A stretch of DNA of 64,000 bases, from the NCBI GenBank assembly GCA_028554795.2, contig JAPYKE020000506.1, forward strand, positions 108,904 through 172,903, given 5' to 3'. The notes beneath the pieces are model-generated. The model had not been told where the DNA came from. It ran no database searches and was given only the letters and a program-made list of their open reading frames with translations. Made by a program: the position numbers and the translations under genes. Below, piece after piece: positions 12,201 to 26,410 of this stretch (positions within the stretch are counted from its first letter, which is position 1; the number at the start of each line of letters is the position of its first letter). The DNA comes from Sinohyriopsis cumingii. Taxonomy: Eukaryota; Mollusca; Bivalvia; Unionida; Unionidae.

Positions 12201-14091
12201 CTAAATCCAAATGCAAAGTCTGCAAAGTCTAACGATGATAATGCTGCACTGCTGACAGTATAGAAATTGTTTCCATTTTCTTTGTATTTATACACAGCAG
12301 TCAGTACTTCAAAGGTCATCAGTTTTCTCTGAAGTCTCAGGAAAACTATTGTATTGGTACATTTAAAGACCCAGAAGGATTAAGCGTCGTTTAATTAATT
12401 GTAGCTGTTTTTGTTTGCGTCTTCAGAGGTCGGTTGCTTGTTGGTACAGTCCAGTAGCATGATTGAGTGTATCACAGCATACAGTACTCAGGCCCGATGT
12501 CAACATAAAGGGATTATGATGTAACAATGCACTGTAAAGATGGGTTTGTCAATACGAACAAAGGAATTGTTTATGTAACAGATAAATTCCAGTGCATTGT
12601 GCATCCAAGTCTGTGGCTTCCTTTCATGGTCCTTTTGAATGTCTCCACTCCAATTCCATGATTATATGTACAAATTAAAGAGCCAAAAAGGTTGCCGCCC
12701 AAAAAATTACCAGATGGTATATTTTTCGCCAATAAGGAAAATTAATCGCACTATGTGACATTGCCATAGCCCAGGACGATCCCTGCTTTATGTTTGCTAC
12801 GGCAACCCAAGTAAATCTATAACTAATTTTTTTTTTGTCAGTACGATTAGTATTTGTTACTTATTAATGAACTTTAAGTGAATAAAATTATATTTTATAG
12901 GGAGAAAATTTCTGAATAATAATTAAAGAAATATTGCATCATCGTAATAACTGAACTGTAGAGACATGTTTGAAAGTAACGTTTTAATTATCTAGGCCTA
13001 ACAGTAATGAATTGAGGATATGTGATATGTAGGCAAAAAGTAAGTGGCCATGTACACATTCAGAAGAACTATATTTGATGGAACAGTATACACTATATTT
13101 GATTTTTTTGTCGAAAAATACTTTTTCACCGTTTTTCTCTATTTGGTTGCTATGGTAAACATGAACACAAATCAATTTCACCGACATCTAAGTGCTAGCA
13201 ATCTGCATGCATATATGCATCACTGTATAGAATTTCACAGCAATCTGATTATAAATAATGGTTCTGAAGCTGTTATATGGATTTGGCCCAAAACGTCTGT
13301 ATTGTTCTCAATCAATTCAGCATTAAGAGATAGGGCGTTAGAAATAAATCTGCACTGGTTTTAAGGTCAAGCAAAACAACACAGCACTAATCCTCTCCAT
13401 CAGCACTGAGATGTGTTATGGTTTTGAGAAATCACATGAGCTTTATTGTACTTGAATTGGTATCTAAATACATTACAATATGCTTTAAAAGAATACAACA
13501 TGAAGCTTAATATTATTCTACATGACTTTGTATCTCTTTAGCCTTGCTAGACATTATTTTACAAAATGAAATACACAAAGTGAACAAACATAATTTAATT
13601 CACATTAACTAAAATTACTGCTATATGATTAACTGTTATTTTGTTATTTTCTCCCTGCCCCAACATGTATACATGTACTGATGGAGGTTTTGGTCATTCT
13701 TGCTATACCATAGTTCACTATATAACGTGGTTCATTCTATTCATTAAAATTTCAATAATTTCTGCAAAAAAATGGTTCAGTGTATACGAAGCTCAATAGT
13801 TATGGATTTCAACTACCACACTGACATTATAAAGAGGGAGAGCTGAATATGAACTTTTCTAAAGACATGAAGTGTTGTTCTTACCCTGTGCTGTTTAATC
13901 CACCCGTGTATGAACTTTATGCTGGACTCAAACTCCTTATACTGCTTCAACTTTGTGATGAGAAGAAAATTTCAGGTATTTAAACTTCCTTCGTTGTGAT
14001 AGAGAAAAGAAACAGCTATCTCATTTTTTTTGTGCCACTGGTATCTTTACTACATAATCGAATTTATATGCTGCAGAATTGTATTCCTTTT

Positions 14092-14277
14092 ATTTTTGTT
14101 CGGTGTTTTACAGCACAGCAGTACAATTTATTTTATGCCAATACAATTGGAGTAAAGTTTCTTACCCATGAACACACCATGGTAGCTGATCTGGGCTGAT
14201 CCTATGGCAAGATTTGAACTCACACTATTGTTATGGGTCACAAGTCCATCATGCTAATGTCTAAGCCAACATGGAAT
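14092..14277 (-). mobile_element. tRNA-derived SINE-like element, unit 3
   Basis: Identical by eye to the unit 1 copy, with the T form (CTTGTGACC) of the anticodon-arm-like stretch. Confidence 0.6.
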
Positions 14278-14656
14278 TTAACTTCATTTGTCACCTTATA
14301 TGAAATACTGCAGGACGCAACTTGGATATTTTATAAGTGTGCAGAATTATGAACTTTAGAAGACAAGTAAAACAGCCAGACACTATCAACCTTGGACTGA
14401 ATTAGCTTGTAATTGGAATTATTTCAGCTTTACAAATGTCTTATAATACCTGTACATTTATGACAAGTAGTACTGGAAATAATGTTAAGATATGTAATAA
14501 ATGGGCTAATCAACTTGTAAAGTTCAAGAAATTTAAACAATTGAACATACAGAACAATGCCACTATTTTAAAGTACCAGTCCAAAACTAATATTGATACG
14601 ATAAATAAAAATTGACAAAACTGCACATTATGAATACTGAATGTTATTCATTCTGC

Positions 14657-14980
14657 TTACTCCCAAAGTTGTTGGATATAACCGTCCTTCTCATTTTTCC
14701 TGTCTTTGAGTATCCCCATTAACGCATCAACTTTCATCTGAACTTCCTGCCTCCCTGCCTGCTGCACTGCATTAAACAATATCAGCTCTTTGATCTGAGC
14801 TGCATGTTTTATTTCTGTGACCTGGCTTGTACTTTTTGGATCTACAATCTCACCTGCAGTTTTTGTGTCTGCTATCTGACCTTCACTTTTTGTGCCTGCA
14901 ATCTGGCTTGCACTTTCTGTTTCTGCGATCTGACCCACGGTTTTTGTGTCTGCTTTACCTTCACACAGGACAATATCAGT
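14657..14980 (-). other. Open frame with 9-residue repeats, unit 3
   Basis: Same protein as units 1 and 2 (NEKDG form); uninterrupted. Confidence 0.3.
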
Positions 14981-17900
14981 CTGGAATTAGCAAAATCGAA
15001 TTATATCTACACGCCCCTTGATTGTATGGATGACACTGTAGCATTACTTTCCGAAGAGTTCTAATTGAATTTACATGTCAGTTGCTTGTTACGACATGGT
15101 ACAATGAATGTTAACCAATGGAGCAATACTGCATACAATTTGAAAGATGTTACTTTGCTTTAGTTTCTTTGTAAAATATTGAAATTAAGTTTGTATTCAA
15201 TCTAAAAAGGCTGAAAATTACATTTAGCCTAAGACACAAACAGCACGAGTTGATGTTTATGCTTTCACATTAGCTATTGTGATAATGAAATACTATATAT
15301 TACTGTTGCACATGGGATGAAAGAGTGTTAATATACAGTAATGTCTCCTCCTTTAAGGATAAAGGTCTTATAAGCAGTAATCCGCTTTCCCGCGCATTCG
15401 ATGTTAATTATCTTAAGCCAGTAGCATTTTCACCATATAGGATACATTCCAAACGTGTTCCACATGTATAACGAAGTACTTTACTGATCGGTTAATAACC
15501 ACTTTTATGCAAAGTTTCTACATTGAATTGTATCTGATCCACATTGGAGAATTTGAAAGCTACACTACCGATGTGTCATACATTGAAATGTTACAATGAA
15601 CCTTTAATGGTGGTTATTGCTCGTTCCACTCCAGGCTGAACAGAAACCATAACTCAGAAATAAATGTAGCTTATTCCTTGTGTGAAATCAGGCAGTACTG
15701 GCAAAGCAATAGAGAAACTTCATGCAAAAGTCATTGACTGATACATAAAGCACTTAAGCGGTGATGCTGTCTGGGTGTGTGCTTTCGAGAATCTTGCCAA
15801 ATTTGTACAAATTTATACACTTGGAGAACACTGATGCGTGAGAACTCCCACAAATTATTCAGAAATTAGTTAAAAGTCACGCATATAAAAATGTGCTCGG
15901 TGAAGTATGGAGATAGCAGTGAGTGATTTTGAGCCCACAAATGGTGCTGAATATGAGCCAATTGTACATGTTAACGGATGGATAAAAACAGATGACATGA
16001 CAGTCAATCTCGCTTTCAGCAGTATTTCGAAATTACATATAGAAAGGGCAGAACCACTGAAATTAATTTAAAATACAGACAAGTTTTAAGTTGAAGGCAA
16101 TTTTCATTTTTTTATCAATCAATTTAGCCCTGTTGATCTAATAGTACAAAACCATATATCCACATCAGGGTTCAGATGAACTAAATAAATAAGGATGAAA
16201 ACAAATTAAATCAAGCAGACTATGGCATTGATGGACTTAAAATCTCAATACAGCATTACCGAACAGATGAGAAATCCGGCATAGTAGTCAGTTAACTACT
16301 GATTCAAGAAAGTAAGTTTATGTTTGTGACAAATCCTATTTTGGAGCAGATGTGTCCAAAAGATAATATGTGAGCTCTGGAAAATTGATTTTGTTGGTAT
16401 TCATCCTCATTCCCATGCCCAGATTAGTTCTAGATGTAACTTTCAATGTAAGACGAAACAACATTATTTCTTCTGATTTAAAGATAACATTATAATGTCT
16501 TCCATGTTTAAGAGAGACATGAAATTGGTAATAAGATGTTTTCAGTGCCATCATGCAGTACAAAACAAAGGGCCTGGTGGCTAAAGCGAGTTAAATGGAG
16601 CCACAATTAAATGGCCTAAAATGCTGAATAAAACTCACTGTCAACCAGCAGGTACCCTGTATGACATTTTATATATCTTGCCATTGATAAGAATTGCATA
16701 TAAATATATAATAAATATACGCCTAACTGTAATCTGCATACTGGAAATACACCCAGTATGTCAACATACACAAAAGGGAACCACCTACCTTCCAAACATG
16801 GAAAGACTATCAAGTGAACGTGCATCAAAATGTATAATGTATCATACTGCAGACTGTATTGTGAATTGTATCGATACGTGTCACAGGTGTATTGTTTCAC
16901 CACTAGTATACAGATCACGTGTACTTTCTGACCCCACGCAAATTGGGTGGAAAAAAAAACGGGTCCAAAAGATTAGGTTTTTCCCTCTGTATTTTGTAGT
17001 GTAACTAAAACGTCCAGATTATTTGGTATCATTGTAGAGCTACATCTGTCTACTTCTATAATACCACCCACTTTAGTGATCATACATGACCTTGATGCTA
17101 CAGAGCTCAGCAGTAAGCTACTACCTCCTGCCACGTAAATGCGGTGCCAGGGGTTAACGAGCTAAACCACTGAATCTTGAAACAATCATTGATACTCTTA
17201 CAACTTTTCCAGTTTTTGGAGATCAAATGCCTCCTTCTTCCAGTTAAATCTTGGAATGAGAACATAACCCCTCAGTTCCTCTCATCATGTTTGAACTGGG
17301 TAATACACAACAAATATTCTGATTTAGCACTAGAATAAAGTCACCATATGAAGATTTCTGTTCATGAGAGAAGGTCAATACCTGAGAGCCATACCATGAC
17401 CATAAACCTGAGTGGTGAAACTATCAATAACATTGTAAACATTTATGAAAAAAACTCTAACAATGATAACTCTATGGACCAAATTACAATGTGATGCTGA
17501 ATCTGCTGAATCATGCTCAGCACTTATTTATGTGGAAACCCAGAAAACCACACATAATGAACCATATTGTTATGGAATAAAGAGAGTATATGATGCTTCT
17601 AAATAATTTACCTACTGACAGCGCAGACAGACTTGACAATTATATCATTTTTGAGATTTGAAATGCATTGTGGATGATAAGTGTAAAGATGTAATGTTAA
17701 TTCAACAGGTATTAAACAGGTCACAAAGTTGTTGATTTTGTATAGTGCGATAATATCTTACTGCAGATTGTATTACATTTTTATTTTAAATGTATGATAC
17801 TGACTGTGCAGTTGTGATGTTGCACTTGAAGCATTACTACCATCACTACATGTATATGACATTCGACCCCCAGGTACAATATCAGGTTCAGTGACTGTTG

Positions 17901-19806
17901 TCTGGTGAATTTGCACTAAATCCAAATGCAAAGTCTGCAAAGTCTAACGATGATAATGCTGCACTGCTGACAGTATAGAAATTGTTTCCATTTTCTTTGT
18001 ATTTATACACAGCAGTCAGTACTTCAAAGGTCATCAGTTTTCTCTGAAGTCTCAGGAAAACTATTGTATTGGTACATTTAAAGACCCAGAAGGATTAACC
18101 GTCGTTTAATTAATTGTAGCTGTTTTTGTTTGCGTCTTCAGAGGTCGGTTGCTTGTTGGTACAGTCCAGTAGCATGATTGAGTGTATCACAGCATACAGT
18201 ACTCAGGCCCGATGTCAACATAAAGGGATTATGATGTAACAATCCACTGTAAAGATGGGTTTGTCAATACGAACAAAGGAATTGTTTATGTAACAGATAA
18301 ATTCCAGTGCATTGTGCATCCAAGTCTGTGGCTTCCTTTCATGGTCCTTTTGAATGTCTCCACTCCAATTCCATGATTATATGTACAAATTAAAGAGCCA
18401 AAAAGGTTGCCGCCCAAAAAATTACCAGATGGTATATTTTTCGCCAATAAGGAAAATTAATCGCACTATGTGACATTGCCATAGCCCAGGACGATCCCTG
18501 CTTTATGTTTGCTACGGCAACCCAAGTAAATCTATAACTAATTTTTTTTTTGTCAGTACGATTAGTATTTGTTACTTATTAATGAACTTTAAGTGAATAA
18601 AATTATATTTTATAGGGAGAAAATTTCTGAATAATAATTAAAGAAATATTGCATCATCGTAATAACTGAACTGAAGAGACATGTTTGAAAGTAAGGTTTT
18701 AATTATCTAGGCCTAACAGTAATGAATTGAGGATATGTGATATGTAGGCAAAAAGTAAGTGGCCATGTACACATTCAGAAGAATTATATTTGATGGAACA
18801 GTATACACTATATTTGATTTTTTTGTCGAAAAATACTTTTTCACCGTTTTTCTCTATTTGGTTGCTATGGTAAACATGAACACACATCAATTTCACCGAC
18901 ATCTAAGTGCTAGCAATCTGCATGCATATATGCATCACTGTATAGAATTTCACAGCAATCTGATTATAAATAATAGTTCTGAAGCTGTTATATGGATTTG
19001 GCCCAAAACGTCTGTATTGTTCTCAATCAATTCAGCATTAAGAGATAGGGCGTTAGAAATAAATCTGCACTGGTTTTAAGGTCAAGCAAAACAACACAGC
19101 ACTAATCCTCTCCATCAGCACTGAGATGTGTTATGGTTTTGAGAAATCACATGAGCTTTATTTTACTTGAATTGGTATCTAAATACATTACAATATGCTT
19201 TAAAAGAATACAACATGAAGCTTAATATTATTCTACATGACTTTGTATCTCTTTAGCCTTGCTAGACATTATTTTACAAAATGAAATACACAAAGTGAAC
19301 AAACATAATTTAATTCACATTAACTAAAATTACTGCTATATGATTAACTGTTATTTTGTTATTTTCTCCCTGCCCCAACATGTATACATGTACTGATGGA
19401 GGTTTTGGTCATTCTTGCTATACCATAGTTCACTATATAACGTGGTTCATTCTATTCATTAAAATTTCAATAATTTCTGCAAAAAAATGGTTCAGTGTAT
19501 ACGAAGCTCAATAGTTATGGATTTCAACTACCACACTGACATTATAAAGAGGGAGAGCTGAATATGAACTTTTCTAAAGACATGAAGTGTTGTTCTTACC
19601 CTGTGCTGTTTAATCCACTCGTGTATGAACTTTATGCTGGACTCAAACTCCTTATACTGCTTTAACTTTCTGATGAGAAGAAAATTTCAGGTATTTAAAC
19701 TTCCTTCGTTGTGATAGAGAAAAGAAACAGCTATCTCATTTTTTTTGTGCCACTGGTATCTTTACTACATAATCGAATTTATATGCTGCAGAATTGTATT
19801 CCTTTT

Positions 19807-19992
19807 ATTTTTGTTCGGTGTTTTACAGCACAGCAGTACAATTTATTTTATGCCAATACAATTGGAGTAAAGTTTCTTACCCATGAACACACCATGGTAG
19901 CTGATCTGGGCTGATCCTATGGCAAGATTTGAACTCACACTATTGTTATGGGTCGCAAGTCCATCATGCTAATGTCTAAGCCAACATGGAAT
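19807..19992 (-). mobile_element. tRNA-derived SINE-like element, unit 4
   Basis: A and B boxes are intact. The anticodon-arm-like stretch reads CTTGCGACC, the C form that marks this and all later copies. This agrees with the type switch just upstream at 19453-19619. Confidence 0.6.
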
Positions 19993-20371
19993 TTAACTTC
20001 ATTTGTCACCTTATATGAAATACTGCAGGACGCAACTTGGATATTTTATAAGTGTGCAGAATTATGAACTTTAGAAGACAAGTAAAACAGCCAGACACTA
20101 TCAACCTTGGACTGAATTAGCTTGTAATTGGAATTATTTCAGCTTTACAAATGTCTTATAATACCTGTACATTTATGACAAGTAGTACTGGAAATAATGT
20201 TAAGATATGTAATAAATGGGCAAATCAACTTGTAAAGTTCAAGAAATTTAAACAATTGAACATACAGAACAATGCCACTATTTTAAAGTACCAGTCCAAA
20301 ACTAATATTGATACGATAAATAAAAATTGACAAAACTGCACATTATGAATACTGAATGTTATTCATTCTGC

Positions 20372-20695
20372 TTACTCCCAAAGTTGTTGGATATAACCGT
20401 CCATCTCATTTTTCCTGTCTTTGAGTATCCCCATTAACGCATCAACTTTCATCTGAACTTCCTGCCTCCCTGCCTGCTGCACTGCATTAAACAATATCAG
20501 CTCTTTGATCTGAGCTGCATGTTTTATTTCTGTGACCTGGCTTGTACTTTTTGGATCTACAATCTCACCTGCAGTTTTTGTGTCTGCTATCTGACCTTCA
20601 CTTTTTGTGCCTGCAATCTGGCTTGCACTTTCTGTTTCTGCGATCTGACCCACGGTTTTTGTGTCTGCTTTACCTTCACACAGGACAATATCAGT
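20372..20695 (-). other. Open frame with 9-residue repeats, unit 4
   Basis: Uninterrupted. One residue differs from units 1-3 (NEMDG instead of NEKDG), caused by A at 20403 on the plus strand where units 1-3 have T. This is one of the bases marking the type B half of this unit. Confidence 0.3.
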
Positions 20696-23600
20696 CTGGA
20701 ATTAGCAAAATCGAATTATATCTACACGCCCCTTGATTGTATGGATGACACTGTAGCATTACTTTCCGAAGAGTTCTAATTGAATTTACATGTCAGTTGC
20801 TTGTTACGACATGGTACAATGAATGTTAACCAATGGAGCAATACTGCATACAATTTGAAAGATGTTACTTTGCTTTAGTTTCTTTGTAAAATATTGAAAT
20901 TAAGTTTGTATTCAATCTAAAAAGGCTGAAAATTACATTTAGCCTAAGACACAAACAGCACGAGTTGATGTTTATGCTTTCACATTAGCTATTGTGATAA
21001 TGAAATACTATATATTACTGTTGCACATGGGATGAAAGAGTGTTAATATACAGTAATGTCTCCTCCTTTAAGGATAAAGGTCTTATAAGCAGTAATCCGC
21101 TTTCCCGCGCATTCGATGTTAATTATCTTAAGCCAGTAGCATTTTCACCATATAGGATACATTCCAAACGTGTTCCACATGTATAACGAAGTACTTTACT
21201 GATCGGTTAATAACCACTTTTATGCAAAGTTTCTACATTGAATTGTATCTGATCCACATTGGAGAATTTGAAAGCTACACTACCGATGTGTCATACACTG
21301 AAATGTTACAATGAACCTTTAATGGTGGTTATTGCTCGTTCCACTCCAGGCTGAACAGAAACCATAACTCAGAAATAAATGTAGCTTATTCCTTGTGTGA
21401 AATCAGGCAGTACTGGCAAAGCAATAGAGAAACTTCATGCAAAAGTCATTGACTGATACATAAAGCACTTAAGCGGTGATGCTGTCTGGGTGTGTGCTTT
21501 CGAGAATCTTGCCAAATTTGTACAAATTTATACACTTGGAGAACACTGATGCGTGAGAACTCCCACAAATTATTCAGAAATTAGTTAAAAGTCACGCATA
21601 TAAAAATGTGCTCGGTGAAGTATGGAGATAGCAGTGAGTGATTTTGAGCCCACAAATGGTGCTGAATATGAGCCAATTGTACATGTTAACGGATGGATAA
21701 AAACAGATGACATGACAGTCAATCTCGCTTTCAGCAGTATTTCGAAATTACATATAGAAAGGGCAGAACCACTGAAATTAATTTAAAATACAGACAAGTT
21801 TTAAGTTGAAGGCAATTTTCATTTTTTTATCAATCAATTTAGCCCTGTTGATCTAATAGTACAAAACCATATATCCACATCAGGGTTCAGATGAACTAAA
21901 TAAATAAGGATGAAAACAAATTAAATCAAGCAGACTATGGCATTGATGGACTAAAAATCCCAATACAGCATTACCGAACAGATGAGAAATCCGGCATAGT
22001 AGTCAGTTAACTACTGATTCAAGAAAGTAAGTTTATGTTTGTGACAAATCCTATTTTGGAGCAGATGTGTCCAAAAGATAATATGTGAGCTCTGGAAAAT
22101 TGATTTTGTTGGTATTCATCCTCATTCCCATGCCCAGATTAGTTCTAGATGTAACTTTCAATGTAAGACGAAACAACATTATTTCTTCTGATTTAAAGAT
22201 AACATTATAATGTCTTCCATATTTAAGAGAGACATGAAATTGGTAATAAGATGTTTTCAGTGCCATCATGCAGTACAAAACAAAGGGCCTGGTGGCTAAA
22301 GCGAGTTAAATGGAGCCACAATTAAATGGCCTAAAATGCTGAATAAAACTCACTGTCAACCAGCAGGTACCCTGTATGACATTTTATATATCTTGCCATT
22401 GATAAGAATTGCATATAAATATATAATAAATATACGCCTAACTGTAATCTGCATACTGGAAATACACCCAGTATGTCAACATACACAAAAGGGAACCACC
22501 TACCTTCCAAACATGGAAAGACTATCAAGTGAACGTGCATCAAAATGTATAATGTATCATACTGCAGACTGTATTGTGAATTGTATCGATACGTGTCACA
22601 GGTGTATTGTTTCACCACTAGTATACAGATCACGTGTACTTTCTGACCCCACGCAAATTGGGTGAAAAAAAAAACGGGTCCAAAAGATTAGGTTTTTCCC
22701 TCTGTATTTTGTAGTGTAACTAAAACGTCCAGATTATTTGGTATCATTGTAGAGCTACATCTGTCTACTTCTATAATACCACCCACTTTAGTGATCATAC
22801 ATGACCTTGATGCTACAGAGCTCAGCAGTAAGCTACTACCTCCTGCCACGTAAATGCGGTGCCAGGGGTTAACGAGCTAAACCACTGAATCTTGAAACAA
22901 TCATTGATACTCTTACAACTTTTCCAGTTTTTGGAGATCAAATGCCTCCTTCTTCCAGTTAAATCTTGGAATGAGAACATAACCCCTCAGTTCCTCTCAT
23001 CATGTTTGAACTGGGTAATACACAACAAATATTCTGATTTAGCACTAGAATAAAGTCACCATATGAAGATTTCTGTTCATGAGAGAAGGTCAATACCTGA
23101 GAGCCATACAGTGACCATAAACCTGAGTGGTGAAACTATCAATAACATTGTAAACATTTATGAAAAAAACTCTAACAATGATAACTCTATGGACCAAATT
23201 ACAATGTGATGCTGAATCTGCTGAATCATGTTCAGCACTTATTTATGTGGAAACCCAGAAAACCACACATAATGAACCATATTGTTATGGAATAAAGAGA
23301 GTATATGATGCTTCTAAATAATTTACCTACTGACAGCGCAGACAGACTTGACAATTATATCATTTTTGAGATTTGAAATGCATTGTGGATGATAAGTGTA
23401 AAGATGTAATGTTAATTCAACAGGTATTAAACAGGTCACAAAGTTGTTGATTTTGTATAGTGCGATAATATCTTACTGCAGATTGTATTACATTTTTATT
23501 TTAAATGTATGATACTGACTGTGCAGTTGTGATGTTGCACTTGAAGCATTACTACCATCACTACATGTATATGACATTCGACCCCCAGGTACAATATCAG

Positions 23601-25521
23601 GTTCAGTGACTGTTGTCTGGTGAATTTGCACTAAATCCAAATGCAAAGTCTGCAAAGTCTAACGATGATAATGCTGCACTGCTGACAGTATAGAAATTGT
23701 TTCCATTTTCTTTGTATTTATACACAGCAGTCAGTACTTCAAAGGTCATCAGTTTTCTCTGAAGTCTCAGGAAAACTATTGTATTGGTACATTTAAAGAC
23801 CCAGAAGGATTAAGCGTCGTTTAATTAATTGTAGCTGTTTTTGCTTGCGTCTTCAGAGGTTGGTTGCTTGTTGGTACAGTCCGGTAGCATGATTGAGTGT
23901 ATCACAGCATACAGTACTCAGGCCCGATGTCAACATAAAGGGATTATGATGTAACAATGCACTGTAAAGATGGGTTTGTCAATACGAACAAAGGAATTGT
24001 TTATGTAACAGATAAATTCCAGTGCATTGTGCATCCAAGTCTGTGGCTTCCTTTCATGGTCCTTTTGAATGTCTCCACTCCAATTCCATGATTATATGTA
24101 CAAATTAAAGAGCCAAAAAGGTTGCCGCCCAAAAAATTACCAGATGGTATATTTTTCGCCAATAAGGAAAATTAATCGCACTATGTGACATTGCCATAGC
24201 CCAGGACGATCCCTGCTTTATGTTTGCTACGGCAACCCAAGTAAATCTATAACTAATTTTTTTTTTGTCAGTACGATTAGTATTTGTTACTTATTAATGA
24301 ACTTTAAGTGAATAAAATTATATTTTATAGGGAGAAAATTTCTGAATAATAATTAAAGAAATATTGCATCATCGTAATAACTGAACTGTAGAGACATGTT
24401 TGAAAGTAACGTTTTAATTATCTAGGCCTAACAGTAATGAATTGAGGATATGTGATATGTAGGCAAAAAGTAAGTGGCCATGTACACATTCAGAAGAACT
24501 ATATTTGATGGAACAGTATACACTATATTTGATTTTTTTGTCGAAAAATACTTTTTCACCGTTTTTCTCTATTTGGTTGCTATGGTAAACATGAACACAA
24601 ATCAATTTCACCGACATCTAAGTGCTAGCAATCTGCATGCATATATGCATCACTGTATAGAATTTCACAGCAATCTGATTATAAATAATGGTTCTGAAGC
24701 TGTTATATGGATTTGGCCCAAAACGTCTGTATTGTTCTCAATCAATTCAGCATTAAGAGATAGGGCGTTAGAAATAAATCTGCACTGGTTTTAAGGTCAA
24801 GCAAAACAACACAGCACTAATCCTCTCCATCAGCACTGAGATGTGTTATGGTTTTGAGAAATCACATGAGCTTTATTGTACTTGAATTGGTATCTAAATA
24901 CATTACAATATGCTTTAAAAGAATACAACATGAAGCTTAATATTATTCTACATGACTTTGTATCTCTTTAGCCTTGCTAGACATTATTTTACAAAATGAA
25001 ATACACAAAGTGAACAAACATAATTTAATTCACATTAACTAAAATTACTGCTATATGATTAACTGTTATTTTGTTATTTTCTCCCTGCCCCAACATGTAT
25101 ACATGTACTGATGGAGGTTTTGGTCATTCTTGCTATACCATAGTTCACTATATAACGTGGTTCATTCAATTCATTAAAATTTCAATAATTTCTGCAAAAA
25201 AATGGTTCAGTGTATACGAAGCTCAATAGTTATGGATTTCAACTACCACACTGACATTATAAAGAGGGAGAGCTGAATATGAACTTTTCTAAAGACATGA
25301 AGTGTTGTTCTTACCCTGTGCTGTTTAATCCACTCGTGTATGAACTTTACGCTGGACTCAAACTCCTTATACTGCTTCAACTTTCTGATGAGAAGAAAAT
25401 TTCAGGTATTTAAACTTCCTTCGTTGTGATAGAGAAAAGAAACAGCTATCTCATTTTTTTTGTGCCACTGGTATCTTTACTACATAATCGAATTTATATG
25501 CTGCAGAATTGTATTCCTTTT

Positions 25522-25707
25522 ATTTTTGTTCGGTGTTTTACAGCACAGCAGTACAATTTATTTTATGCCAATACAATTGGAGTAAAGTTTCTTACCCATG
25601 AACACACCATGGTAGCTGATCTGGGCTGATCCTATGGCAAGATTTGAACTCACACTATTGTTATGGGTCGCAAGTCCATCATGCTAATGTCTAAGCCAAC
25701 ATGGAAT
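25522..25707 (-). mobile_element. tRNA-derived SINE-like element, unit 5
   Basis: C-form copy (CTTGCGACC) with intact A and B boxes. Confidence 0.6.
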
Positions 25708-26086
25708 TTAACTTCATTTGTCACCTTATATGAAATACTGCAGGACGCAACTTGGATATTTTATAAGTGTGCAGAATTATGAACTTTAGAAGACAAGTAA
25801 AACAGCCAGACACTATCAACCTTGGACTGAATTAGCTTGTAATTGGAATTATTTCAGCTTTACAAATGTCTTATAATACCTGTACATTTATGACAAGTAG
25901 TACTGGAAATAATGTTAAGATATGTAATAAATGGGCAAATCAACTTGTAAAGTTCAAGAAATTTAAACAATTGAACATACAGAACAATGCCACTATTTTA
26001 AAGTACCAGTCCAAAACTAATATTGATACGATAAATAAAAATTGACAAAACTGCACATTATGAATACTGAATGTTATTCATTCTGC

Positions 26087-26410
26087 TTACTCCCAAAGTT
26101 GTTGGATATAACCGTCCATCTCATTTTTCCTGTCTTTGAGTATCCCCATTAACGCATCAACTTTCATCTGAACTTCCTGCCTCCCTGCCTGCTGCACTGC
26201 ATTAAACAATATCAGCTCTTTGATCTGAGCTGCATGTTTTATTTCTGTGACCTGGCTTGTACTTTTTGGATCTACAATCTCACCTGCAGTTTTTGTGTCT
26301 GCTATCTGACCTTCACTTTTTGTGCCTGCAATCTGGCTTGCACTTTCTGTTTCTGCGATCTGACCCACGGTTTTTGTGTCTGCTTTACCTTCACACAGGA
26401 CAATATCAGT
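26087..26410 (-). other. Open frame with 9-residue repeats, unit 5
   Basis: NEMDG form, uninterrupted, same as unit 4. Confidence 0.3.

Larger units (their letters stand above)
11433..17147 (+). repeat. Tandem unit 3 (type A1), 5,715 bp
   Basis: Matches unit 1 at every diagnostic position I compared, including the GG plus 9-base A run near 16949-16959. It lies exactly 11,432 bases from unit 1, the combined length of units 1 and 2, as expected if a two-unit block was duplicated. Confidence 0.97.
17148..22862 (+). repeat. Tandem unit 4 (A2-to-B chimera), 5,715 bp
   Basis: The left part carries the unit 2 markers (CCATGACC, TTAACCGTCG, AATCCACTG, GAAGAGAC, and CATTCTATTC with T at 19453). From T at 19619 (CCACTCG instead of CCACCCG) onward it carries the markers of units 5-11: GGTCGCAAG, TGGGCAAATC, CCATCTCAT, CACTGAAATG and CATATTTAAG. 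GCTTTAACTTTC near 19661 is private to this copy. The poly-A run is 10 bases, as in all later units. Confidence 0.97.
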
